From: Bacteroidota bacterium
Lineage (GTDB): Bacteria > Bacteroidota > Bacteroidia > B-17B0 > B-17BO
Reading direction: 5' to 3'
Length of the DNA: 12,961 bases
NCBI GenBank assembly: GCA_947462425.1
Contig: CANHPI010000037.1
Span: 1-12,961 of the forward strand
How positions within the stretch are numbered: position 1 is the first letter of the stretch; each line of letters begins with the position of its first letter. Below, in pieces: positions 1-7,170 of this stretch. The notes beneath the pieces are model-generated. The model was not told the DNA's origin. It did not search any database and worked only from the letters and a program-made list of their open reading frames with translations. The translations under genes were made by a program, and so were the position numbers.

Positions 1-150
1 AATATAATTTGAAACAAAAAATAACAAAACAAATATTAATCCAAAAAAAGAAGAAAGAGTTCCTATTCCTGGAATAATCGCAAATGGTAATTCCTGCAGC
101 GGGAGAGATAATATATATATAAATAAAACTCTTTTTAATATTTTATTCAC
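1..150 (-). CDS. O-antigen polymerase-like (Wzy) membrane protein, N-terminal 50 codons
   Basis: The frame begins with GTG at 150-148, overlaps the GT2 stop by 8 bases and stays open to the left edge. The 50 residues read MNKILKRVLFIYILSLPLQE, then LPFAIIPGIGTLSSFFGLIF, then VLLFFVSNYI. A short basic start, a first hydrophobic segment ending in LPLQELPF, a glycine/serine turn and a second hydrophobic helix from about 35 is the usual opening of Wzy polymerases and the related WaaL ligases. Wzy joins repeat units on undecaprenyl diphosphate at the outer face of the cytoplasmic membrane. No ATG start is available nearby and the Shine-Dalgarno sequence is weak, so coupling to the GT2 is likely. 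The fragment is too short to separate polymerase from ligase or another polytopic protein. Confidence 0.66.
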   Translation of the reverse strand, partial: MNKILKRVLFIYILSLPLQELPFAIIPGIGTLSSFFGLIFVLLFFVSNYI

Positions 151-1003
151 TACGCAATATTCTCACTAAAAATTTTAAGAAATATCTCGGCCTAAATATG
201 AAAACATAAGAACATCTTAACAATATTATTTTTGCAATCTTCAACTTCCTAGATTTCTGGGTGTGCATTTCGCACAAACTAACAATTATGTGAGAATACC
301 TTAAAAAGTTAATATCAAAATTACTCTTGTATCCTTCACGATGCATTATAAGAATACTCCTTCTCCAAATTGGAAAGAAGAACCTGACTTCTTCCCATTT
401 GCTTTGACCTTCACTTATGTAAACCAGAACTTTATTAATATGTTTGACTTTCCCCAACATTACAAACCTCATCCAATAATCTATATCTTCACCTATCCTT
501 AAATTTTCTCTAAAATAACCAACATTTTCAACTGTAGTTTTCTTCAAAACCACCGAAGATGATGAAACTGTATTCTTACTGAGTTTAGACAGAAAATATA
601 CATCTTTCAGAAAAAATATATTCCTGCCATAAATTTTGTTTTTGAATAAAAACTTACAATAATATAAGTCCTTTTGTTTTGTTCTAATTATTGATCTATA
701 AAAAACACTTAAAAAATCTCTTTGCCAATAATCATCTGAGTCACAAAATGCTAAATATTGTCCAGTAGAGTTAATAATACCGTAATTCCTTGCTGATGAA
801 ACACCCCCGTTTTCTTTTTTAAAATATCTTATTCGTGGGTCATCATTCTTCAAAACAATCTCCTCCGTGCTGTCAATACTTCCATCATTCACTAAGATTA
901 ATTCAAAATCTGATAATGTTTGATTCAATATTGATTGTAGAACTCTTGATATTGTTTTCTCACAATTATAAAGTGGCACCACAACACTAAAAAAGACATT
1001 CAT
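143..1003 (-). CDS. Family 2 (GT-A fold) glycosyltransferase
   Basis: A 286-residue inverting glycosyltransferase. FSVVVPLYNCEKTISRVL (5-22), VNDGSIDST (38-46), KENGGVSSARNYGI (63-76) and the metal-binding CDSDDYW (87-93) are textbook GT2 blocks in order, with GEDIDYWMRF (171-180) at the catalytic-base position. The last 40 residues are basic and hydrophobic, consistent with peripheral membrane attachment. It overlaps the preceding gene by 4 bases (ATGA) and the following polymerase start by 8 bases. It is clearly distinct from the other GT2 enzyme in the window (DSDD against EGDD). GC content is very low (13 of 60 bases at 601-660). The sugar transferred is unknown. Confidence 0.91.
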   Translation of the reverse strand: MNVFFSVVVPLYNCEKTISRVLQSILNQTLSDFELILVNDGSIDSTEEIVLKNDDPRIRYFKKENGGVSSARNYGIINSTGQYLAFCDSDDYWQRDFLSVFYRSIIRTKQKDLYYCKFLFKNKIYGRNIFFLKDVYFLSKLSKNTVSSSSVVLKKTTVENVGYFRENLRIGEDIDYWMRFVMLGKVKHINKVLVYISEGQSKWEEVRFFFPIWRRSILIMHREGYKSNFDINFLRYSHIIVSLCEMHTQKSRKLKIAKIILLRCSYVFIFRPRYFLKFLVRILRSE

Positions 1004-2334
1004 TTTGCAATGAGTTTTTCTAAACTCTCTTCAATCAGTTCGACTGATTTTCCTAAAGAGTTGCTAAAATAGCTTTTAATTTTTCTGTGAATTTGTTGAC
1101 TCGAATGGTAAGAACGAAGCAATTCTTCAGACTTATTCAAAATATCCGAAACAGAGTAAGAGATTTCAATTTCAGAAAATTCCGATAATAATTCCAAATA
1201 ATGCGTTGATAAATATAATGGCCTATAGTCTATCCCTAATTGAGGTTCAAACACAGCTATATTCAAATATGGCACACCATTTATAGCCGAATCGAGCAAA
1301 ACTGTGGAGGCCACACCCATAGTTAGGCTCGAATTTGAAAACAAATAACATTGCGTATTCAAATCCCCTTGCCTAATTGTTCCCACGTATGACGTATCCG
1401 AAATTTTACCCCAGGGATAGTTTATATCTATTTGCCTTCCATCACTTAAAAATGACCACCTTGAATAATCATCCAATGGATGAACCCTAATTACCCATTT
1501 ATATTCTGATAGAAATTGCGATTGTTGAAATGCTTGATAAATCGCTTCAACCAATAACGGCTCCTTTGGCGTATGGTCGATATGATTAGCGCAGTACAAT
1601 ATAAATTTCACTTTACTTCTATCATCGATGCTCAACCTATTCTCGTTTAGATAAAAGTCAAACTGAGGCGTTCCCGTAATATGAAGTCTAGATTCTTTGA
1701 TACGATAATTCAATATTAACTCATTTCTCATTTTCTGATTCCATATTAATATATTATCCAATTTTCTCCAAGGAAGATAGCCTCTACTCGATATATTGTC
1801 AAATGATAGGATATGGGAACAAACTGGAACTTTCCTGTTGGAGAAATACAAAATCATCTCTCTGTCAATTCTTGTTACAAAACTTGTAGATAGAAGAAAA
1901 TCCAACTTCACTTTGCCAAATATTTCTTCTAGCTTTTCAAAATCGAGATTAAATTTAAAATACAGTCTCTCAAATAATAATTCAAACAAATAAAACACTA
2001 GATAAAAATTTAAACCCTTGCGCTTCTTAATTGATTTTCTCTCCTTGATTGATGCTAAAGTATGATTTCCCTTGAGAGTCCATATTTTTTTTAAAATCAA
2101 AAGAAGCCTAATTCCTAAAAAAGTATGTTTTGTGTTTGCCACAAAATAAAACTCTGAAACGCCTAGAGCCTTGCATTCTTGAAACCATGATAAGCCCGAC
2201 GCACTTGGTAAAATAACAACTAAATCGTACCTATTTACTAATTTCTGCAAAAGACCTGACAAAACCCAATTTCTATACGCCCATGTCGATCCAATAATAA
2301 TACCTACTCTTGTCTTTTCTTGTATTTCCTTCAT
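1000..2334 (-). CDS. Unassigned GT-B-like surface-carbohydrate protein, candidate glycosyltransferase
   Basis: A 444-residue protein that I cannot place in a named family with certainty. No signal peptide is evident. Residues 67-125 are basic and hydrophobic and may touch the membrane. The C-terminal half looks like the donor domain of a GT-B enzyme. SFDNISSRGYLP (177-188) and LHITGTPQFDFY (217-228) resemble a family of surface-carbohydrate proteins distantly like CDP-glycerol transferases. WVIRVHP (280-286) contains a His-Pro pair, and GVASTVLLDSAINGVP (340-355) a Ser-Thr pair before a Gly-x-Pro turn. His-Pro and Ser-Ser/Thr motifs bind the cytidine nucleotide in GT-B sialyltransferases and similar residues occur in CDP-glycerol transferases, so a CMP-sugar donor is possible. 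It overlaps the acetyltransferase by 1 base and the next GT2 by 4. Function is inferred, not shown. Confidence 0.72.
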   Translation of the reverse strand: MKEIQEKTRVGIIIGSTWAYRNWVLSGLLQKLVNRYDLVVILPSASGLSWFQECKALGVSEFYFVANTKHTFLGIRLLLILKKIWTLKGNHTLASIKERKSIKKRKGLNFYLVFYLFELLFERLYFKFNLDFEKLEEIFGKVKLDFLLSTSFVTRIDREMILYFSNRKVPVCSHILSFDNISSRGYLPWRKLDNILIWNQKMRNELILNYRIKESRLHITGTPQFDFYLNENRLSIDDRSKVKFILYCANHIDHTPKEPLLVEAIYQAFQQSQFLSEYKWVIRVHPLDDYSRWSFLSDGRQIDINYPWGKISDTSYVGTIRQGDLNTQCYLFSNSSLTMGVASTVLLDSAINGVPYLNIAVFEPQLGIDYRPLYLSTHYLELLSEFSEIEISYSVSDILNKSEELLRSYHSSQQIHRKIKSYFSNSLGKSVELIEESLEKLIAK

Positions 2335-2936
2335 TACTTTTGCACTCTAGCGGGATTGCCAAATATTACAGAATTATCTGTGACATTCTTTGTAACAACA
2401 CTACCCGCGCCGACTACAACATTATTTCCAATCTGTAAACCAGGAAGAATAATCGCCCCAGAGCCTATGCTGGTAAAATTTCCAATCGAAACATTTCCTA
2501 AAACAATACACCCAGGACTTAATTCGCAAAATGACCCTACCACACAATCGTGATGAATTTGAACTCCAGAATTTACTAGGGTACATTTTCCAATCCTGAC
2601 AAAATTAGATATAAAAACATTATTCAAAATATCTACCCCTTCTTCAATATGTACCTCTACCCTTCCAATATTTGCTGTTGGGGCTGTTATCGAACAAACT
2701 CTTCCGCCCAATTCATACAATTTCTTGTACAAAGTATATCGATTCACAGTACCACCCAAGGCCAATACAAATCGTTTTTCTGACGCCAAATATTCCTTTA
2801 GTTCAGATAAATTAGTTATTACTTTCTTTTCAAACTTCATGCAAATTGCATTCTTATCATCGAAAATAACATAATTTTCCGAAGGTATTAAACTCATTAC
2901 TTCCCGGTAATGACCTCCACTGCCCACCACTACCAT
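2334..2936 (-). CDS. Sugar N-/O-acetyltransferase, NeuD/PglD/VioB-type left-handed beta-helix
   Basis: A 200-residue acetyl-CoA-dependent acyltransferase. The N-terminal Rossmann-like part has GSGGH at 5-9, where family members bind the nucleotide sugar. From about residue 87 a hexapeptide-repeat beta-helix follows (IGRVEV, IGKCTL, VGSFCE, IGNFTS, IGNNVV, VGAGSVV) and the protein ends with FGNPARV. IHHDCVVG (127-134) holds the expected catalytic histidine (His129). The ATG directly starts the first beta strand, and an in-frame stop three codons upstream rules out a longer start, so the N-terminus is shorter than usual by a few residues. One base separates it from the aminotransferase, and its stop shares an A with the next ATG (TAATG). 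Pairing suggests N-acetylation of the amino-deoxy sugar; a role on the nonulosonic acid is the alternative. Confidence 0.88.
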   Translation of the reverse strand: MVVVGSGGHYREVMSLIPSENYVIFDDKNAICMKFEKKVITNLSELKEYLASEKRFVLALGGTVNRYTLYKKLYELGGRVCSITAPTANIGRVEVHIEEGVDILNNVFISNFVRIGKCTLVNSGVQIHHDCVVGSFCELSPGCIVLGNVSIGNFTSIGSGAIILPGLQIGNNVVVGAGSVVTKNVTDNSVIFGNPARVQK

Positions 2937-2937
2937 A

Positions 2938-4017
2938 TTATGTCAAAATTGAGTTTCTTATTAATTTAGCAATAATTACAATTTGCTCATCCGTCAAACC
3001 ATGATACATTGGCAAGCAAATTATTCTCTTAGATATATCCTCAGCAATTGGGACGGAACATTTCGAAACATATGGAAGAGTAGACAAGGCTGGATAAAAA
3101 TATCTTCGCACTGTTACTTTATTGCTTTCCAGGTCAGATAATATTTTTTTTGTCAAATTTTCATTTTTTAAGATTATTGGAAAGTATGAGAAATTAGGTG
3201 CAGAATTGTCTATAAATCTTTGGAACTTTAATTCCAAGTCACCTAATAAGGATAGATAATTCAAATAAATCCTTTTTCTATCGGCTAGAATGAGTTCAGC
3301 ATATTTTAGGACGCAAAGTCCCATTGCTGCATGGAATTCGCAATTCTTTCCATTTATCCCTACAAAATTAATCTCATATGGTCCTGAATGACCAAAATTT
3401 CGCATTTGATTTATTAAATTATGAATATCAATATTTGAAGATACAACCACGCCACCTTCTACTGAATGAATAAGCTTAGTAGCATGTAAACTCAACGTGC
3501 TTATATCACCCCACTTGAATATTGATTGCCCTTTATATAAAGTTCCAAAACAATGAGAGGCATCATAAATAACAAGTAATTTGTGTTTCTTTGCTATACT
3601 CGAAATAGTTTCTACATCACACGGTGATCCAAAACAATGTGTGACAAATATTGCACTTGTTCTTTTAGTAATAGCAATTTCTATTTTTGACACATCAATA
3701 TTTAATGTGTCAGGATCTATGTCGACATAAACCGGTGAGCAACCTTCCCAAACAATAGAAGAAGTTGTTGCAACGTAAGAAAATGGAGTTGTTATTACTT
3801 CACCTTTTAAGCCAAGAGCTTTTATTGCGAGTTGTAATGCTATAGTACCATTAGTCACAAAACTACAATTATCAACCTCCAAAACAGACGATAACCTTTT
3901 CTCCAAACTCTGAACATTCGGTCCATTATTAGTTAGATATGCTGAACTATAAATATCATCTATATGTTTTTTATAATCCTCTATTGGTGGTAAAAAAGGC
4001 CGTGTAAAAGGAATCAT
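2938..4017 (-). CDS. PLP-dependent nucleotide-sugar aminotransferase, DegT/DnrJ/EryC1 family (VioA-like)
   Basis: A 359-residue sugar aminotransferase. The N-terminus IPFTRPFLPP with YLTNNGPNVQSLE (27-39) resembles VioA-type enzymes, which put an amino group on C4 of dTDP-4-keto-6-deoxyglucose. Other family marks are TNGTIALQLAI (55-65), the PLP-contacting YDASHCFG (151-158), the PLP lysine Lys181 in SLHATKLIHSVEGG (176-189) and the MRNFGHSG segment (205-212). The HATK context differs from what I recall of PglE/LegC enzymes, so Qui4N-type synthesis is preferred over bacillosamine or legionaminic acid synthesis. The neighbouring acetyltransferase, one base downstream, probably acetylates the new amine. 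No sugar 4,6-dehydratase is in the window, so the keto-sugar must come from elsewhere. The family is certain; the substrate is inferred. Confidence 0.9.
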   Translation of the reverse strand: MIPFTRPFLPPIEDYKKHIDDIYSSAYLTNNGPNVQSLEKRLSSVLEVDNCSFVTNGTIALQLAIKALGLKGEVITTPFSYVATTSSIVWEGCSPVYVDIDPDTLNIDVSKIEIAITKRTSAIFVTHCFGSPCDVETISSIAKKHKLLVIYDASHCFGTLYKGQSIFKWGDISTLSLHATKLIHSVEGGVVVSSNIDIHNLINQMRNFGHSGPYEINFVGINGKNCEFHAAMGLCVLKYAELILADRKRIYLNYLSLLGDLELKFQRFIDNSAPNFSYFPIILKNENLTKKILSDLESNKVTVRRYFYPALSTLPYVSKCSVPIAEDISKRIICLPMYHGLTDEQIVIIAKLIRNSILT

Positions 4018-4027
4018 GTGTAAATAT

Positions 4028-5104
4028 TTATTTTATTAGCGCCAGCCATTTGTTTAAAATATCATGGGAATTATGCATATCTGAAATTCTATCGAAATTA
4101 TACAAAGCAATCTTCTCAACCTCATTATCCGACAATTCCGAAACTCGAAACAAAACATCAGCTATTTCAATTGGATTCTCAGGGTCGAAAAGGAAATCCT
4201 CCGATTTCAACAATTCAACGCTGCTTGGAATTCTCGATGCAATTACTACCCTTTTATAAGCCATTGCCTCAAGAAGTGAATTTGACATTCCTTCAAAAAA
4301 ACTAAAGCTAGCAATACAATGCAAATCCTCGTATTTTTCTATAGGATTCGGACAAAAGCCATTTAAACGCAGAACTGAAGATAAATTATGAGTCTCAACA
4401 TCTTTTTTAGCCAAGCAATATGATTCATCCCTTTCCTCCCCATACCAATCAATGTGTATTCTTTCAAGAGTTTCCGGATCTAATAAAAGAAGAGCTGCAA
4501 TCAAGCCTTGAACATTTTTGTTCCTCGTATAATTGGCGAAAACCCCTATATTGAAAACTTTCCTTCTCTCTGGTATTTCTACAATTTTAACTTCAACAAA
4601 ATTTTCTATCACCGTTAGACGATTATCTAAACCATAATAAGTTGCAAACAAATCCATATTGTGAGAAGAATTAAAAACTATATAATCAGGTTGTGAACGA
4701 TGAAGTAACCTTTGCAAAAGCAATAAGGGTCCTTTCAATAAATAATTCTGTGCACTTCGCTCTGAGATTATTAATTTAAATTTTCTCAAAATAAAAAACC
4801 GCACTATTTCTACAATTATATTTGGTGATCTTAAAAAGGAAATAACGATAAAAGGTTTAATTCTCCACAATTCCCAAGTCGCAAAAATTAATATGGACGC
4901 TTTATATTTTCGTCTCAGAAAAACTAATTTAATTTTACTTATATCCAAATCTTCCTGTAGCCTTAAATTTAAACCGTAACACATTATGTATATGGTATTA
5001 GGAAGGATACTCGATAGTTGATTAGCTAACAAAATCAATTGTTTTTGAGCACCACCCGGAGCCAAGTCATCAATGAAAAAAACAATTGGCGATTTACTCT
5101 TCAT
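4028..5104 (-). CDS. Family 4 (GT-B fold) glycosyltransferase
   Basis: A 358-residue GT4 enzyme. The N-terminal loop DDLAPGGAQKQ (12-22) is the glycine-rich GGA(Q/E) motif typical of the family. NIGVFANYTRNKNVQGLI (185-202) begins the donor domain, and FFEGMSNSLLEAMA (269-282) carries the E-x7-E pair Glu271/Glu279. It is only loosely like the preceding GT4, so it probably adds a different sugar and is not a recent duplicate. AAAGGA at 5115-5120, ten bases before the ATG, is one of the few plausible Shine-Dalgarno sequences in the window. The aminotransferase gene follows after 10 bases. Donor and linkage are not predictable here. Confidence 0.89.
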   Translation of the reverse strand: MKSKSPIVFFIDDLAPGGAQKQLILLANQLSSILPNTIYIMCYGLNLRLQEDLDISKIKLVFLRRKYKASILIFATWELWRIKPFIVISFLRSPNIIVEIVRFFILRKFKLIISERSAQNYLLKGPLLLLQRLLHRSQPDYIVFNSSHNMDLFATYYGLDNRLTVIENFVEVKIVEIPERRKVFNIGVFANYTRNKNVQGLIAALLLLDPETLERIHIDWYGEERDESYCLAKKDVETHNLSSVLRLNGFCPNPIEKYEDLHCIASFSFFEGMSNSLLEAMAYKRVVIASRIPSSVELLKSEDFLFDPENPIEIADVLFRVSELSDNEVEKIALYNFDRISDMHNSHDILNKWLALIK

Positions 5105-5110
5105 GCCGAT

Positions 5111-6301
5111 TTATTCCTTTAAAATATCGCTAAAAAAAGATAAATACTTATGTTTTCCACTATAATCTATTACCTTTTTCCTTATATAAACCCCATCAAA
5201 TATTAACTTACCGCTAAAAAAAGAAATCAAATATTTCGATATTTCATCTGAATCCCCTATATTAAATAAAAAACCATTATTCCCATCGATAATATCCTCA
5301 ACTCCACCACATTTTGTCGAGAAAACAGGTAAACCACAACTCATTGCTTCCAAACAAACATTCGGTATACCTTCATAAACACTAGTAATGAGCAATGCGT
5401 CAGCTTGGCTATAATTACCTGGCAAATTCAATCTGTCAACCACTCCCAAGATTTCTATTTTTAAGAACTTAAAATCAAAACTAATGTTAATTGAAGCCAT
5501 TAATGAAGTAAACACATTGTATGGAATTCCGATAATCCTTACAATGCCAAAAACCTTTTCGGCTTCTAATGAAGCCAAAACTTTAATGAATGTCTTTAGA
5601 TCTTTTCTCCAAGAAGAACTCCCTACAAACAAAAGTACTTTCATGCCTGAACGAGAATGGGACGTCATCATAAACTTATCCTCATCTACCATGTTTGGTA
5701 GAAAACGGTATCGGAAATTATAATTTAATTTTAACAAATCCCTTAATTTATCATGAGAAATTGCTATTATAAAACTAGCCCTCAACATTGCCTCAGAAGT
5801 TCTATATGACGCAAAAACATCTCTGTGAATTATACTGTGCTCAGAAAGAATGTAATTTAAGTTATATTTCTCTGATAATGAAAGTATAGCTGAACCGCAT
5901 GATTGGACGGATGTGCCGTACAATACATCATTCCTTCTATTCTCAAACTTCAAATAGGCATTTTCGTATGATTTTGCAAGTAAAAAATAATTTAACTTAA
6001 TTAATTTTTGCTTTAAAAAGGGGGTTAGAGTAAACCTAAAAATCCTAGAATCAAGATCTATCAAAAAAACTTTACAATGATAATGCAATAAGTTAGAACT
6101 TTCCCTAGTAACAACGCTATTTGAATTAACAAAACTCTTCACCCATTTTAATGAAAAAAAACTCACTTGAACTCTTTGAATATGTATGGTCCTAATTTGT
6201 GTTATCTGTGTTAGCAAGCGAGCTCTTTCTTCAAAAAAAACACCATTTAACGGGTCATCTATAGTTGGATACCAATTATGAAAAATGAATAGGTTTTTCA
6301 T
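5111..6301 (-). CDS. Family 4 (GT-B fold) glycosyltransferase
   Basis: A 396-residue retaining glycosyltransferase. The N-terminal acceptor domain contains FHNWYPTIDDPLNGVFFEER (7-26), a pattern seen in GT4 enzymes. The C-terminal donor domain has LLFVGSSSWRKDLKTFI (223-239) and the E-x7-E signature in YEGIPNVCLEAMSCGLPV (309-326; Glu310 and Glu318), followed by GGVEDII at 332-338. The length is normal and both domains look intact. The ATG overlaps the upstream GT2 stop by 4 bases. The next GT4 gene starts 6 bases downstream. It probably adds one sugar of the repeat unit at the cytosolic face; which one is unknown. Base composition is low here (about 23% GC at 5461-5520). Confidence 0.9.
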   Translation of the reverse strand: MKNLFIFHNWYPTIDDPLNGVFFEERARLLTQITQIRTIHIQRVQVSFFSLKWVKSFVNSNSVVTRESSNLLHYHCKVFLIDLDSRIFRFTLTPFLKQKLIKLNYFLLAKSYENAYLKFENRRNDVLYGTSVQSCGSAILSLSEKYNLNYILSEHSIIHRDVFASYRTSEAMLRASFIIAISHDKLRDLLKLNYNFRYRFLPNMVDEDKFMMTSHSRSGMKVLLFVGSSSWRKDLKTFIKVLASLEAEKVFGIVRIIGIPYNVFTSLMASINISFDFKFLKIEILGVVDRLNLPGNYSQADALLITSVYEGIPNVCLEAMSCGLPVFSTKCGGVEDIIDGNNGFLFNIGDSDEISKYLISFFSGKLIFDGVYIRKKVIDYSGKHKYLSFFSDILKE

Positions 6302-7170
6302 TTTAATAATTTATATAAAATAATTTTAATATGCCTTGGAAAAAGAAATGCTGCTACAGGCACATACAAAATTCTTTTTGATATTTTTGTCCTACCATCA
6401 AAGACAAAATAAATGAAATTCATACTTGCAGCCTTTAACAAATAAATATTCCTAAACTGAATAAATAATTTCAAAAACATCATAGCTTTCCTCTTAAAAT
6501 ACAAATCAGAATCGTGAATTTTCTTCGAGATTCCACCATCATGCTTTCTGTAAACCGACAATTCATCAGAAAAATAGTAAATACCTCCTTGATTAAAACA
6601 GTTGACTAAAATTGGATAATCTAGCATCGGCAATTTTTTCCAATATTCTAAAATTTTAAAATTATTCCTACAGAATATTGAAGCCGTTGGTATGTTCAGA
6701 TCATTCCCATTAGAGAAATAAAAATCGGGGAATACCACTTGACTTTCTTGATTATTATTCATTGACTTTCTTTCATCATCGGAAACGCGTATTGCATTGT
6801 GAACAACGGCAAAAAAAGAAGAATTCTCTTGTAAAAAAGTAAACTGCCTAGATAATTTGTTTCTGTTTATCCAATAATCATCTCCTTCACAAATTGCTAC
6901 ATACTCTCCTTTAGAAGCTTTGATGGCATGTATAAGATTCAATTGAAAGCCGATGTTTAAAGCATTTCTAAAGTAAGACAGCCGGAAAAAATTCGGGTGT
7001 GCTTGCAAAGAATTTACGACATTTTCCGTATCATCTGGAGAGTTGTCATCAAATATTAAAATTTCGAAATTTTCGTAATTTTGATTTAAAATATTTAGAA
7101 TGCAATCGTAAATATATTTCTCATGCAAATATGTAATTACAACAACAGAAACTAAAGGAGTAGTTTTCAT
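6298..7170 (-). CDS. Family 2 (GT-A fold) glycosyltransferase
   Basis: A 290-residue cytosolic or membrane-associated inverting glycosyltransferase. The N-terminus PLVSVVVITYLHEKYI (5-20), FDDNSPDDT (40-48) and the metal-binding EGDDYW (95-100) are the three diagnostic GT2 blocks. The later segment LDYPILVN (183-190) is where the catalytic acid region is expected, followed by VYRKHDGGIS (206-215), which is common in O-antigen and capsule GT2 enzymes. The C-terminal 60 residues are basic and hydrophobic, probably a membrane-surface anchor. It overlaps the ABC gene upstream and the GT4 gene downstream by 4 bases each (ATGA), so translation is probably coupled. Donor and acceptor sugars cannot be read from the sequence. 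Confidence 0.9.
   Translation of the reverse strand: MKTTPLVSVVVITYLHEKYIYDCILNILNQNYENFEILIFDDNSPDDTENVVNSLQAHPNFFRLSYFRNALNIGFQLNLIHAIKASKGEYVAICEGDDYWINRNKLSRQFTFLQENSSFFAVVHNAIRVSDDERKSMNNNQESQVVFPDFYFSNGNDLNIPTASIFCRNNFKILEYWKKLPMLDYPILVNCFNQGGIYYFSDELSVYRKHDGGISKKIHDSDLYFKRKAMMFLKLFIQFRNIYLLKAASMNFIYFVFDGRTKISKRILYVPVAAFLFPRHIKIILYKLLK

Noticed and set aside
1..142. Intergenic AT-rich region or terminator at the left edge
   Set aside because: The minus strand has an uninterrupted frame from GTG at 150 to position 1 with a membrane-protein-like translation, and I see no GC-rich hairpin followed by a T run.
4018..4027. Internal promoter in the gap before the aminotransferase gene
   Set aside because: The gap is only 10 bases; -10-like AT strings occur everywhere in DNA this AT-rich and have no paired -35 element that stands out.
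1796..5723. Several plus-strand open frames of 60-80 codons (for example 1796-1993, 2320-2553, 4050-4259, 5484-5723)
   Set aside because: They lie wholly or almost wholly opposite well-supported minus-strand enzymes, show no family motifs, and have low-complexity translations typical of antisense shadows.
4028..6301. The two adjacent GT4 genes as a recent tandem duplication
   Set aside because: Beyond the shared E-x7-E region their sequences differ throughout, with different N-terminal motifs (NWYPTIDDP against DDLAPGGAQ).
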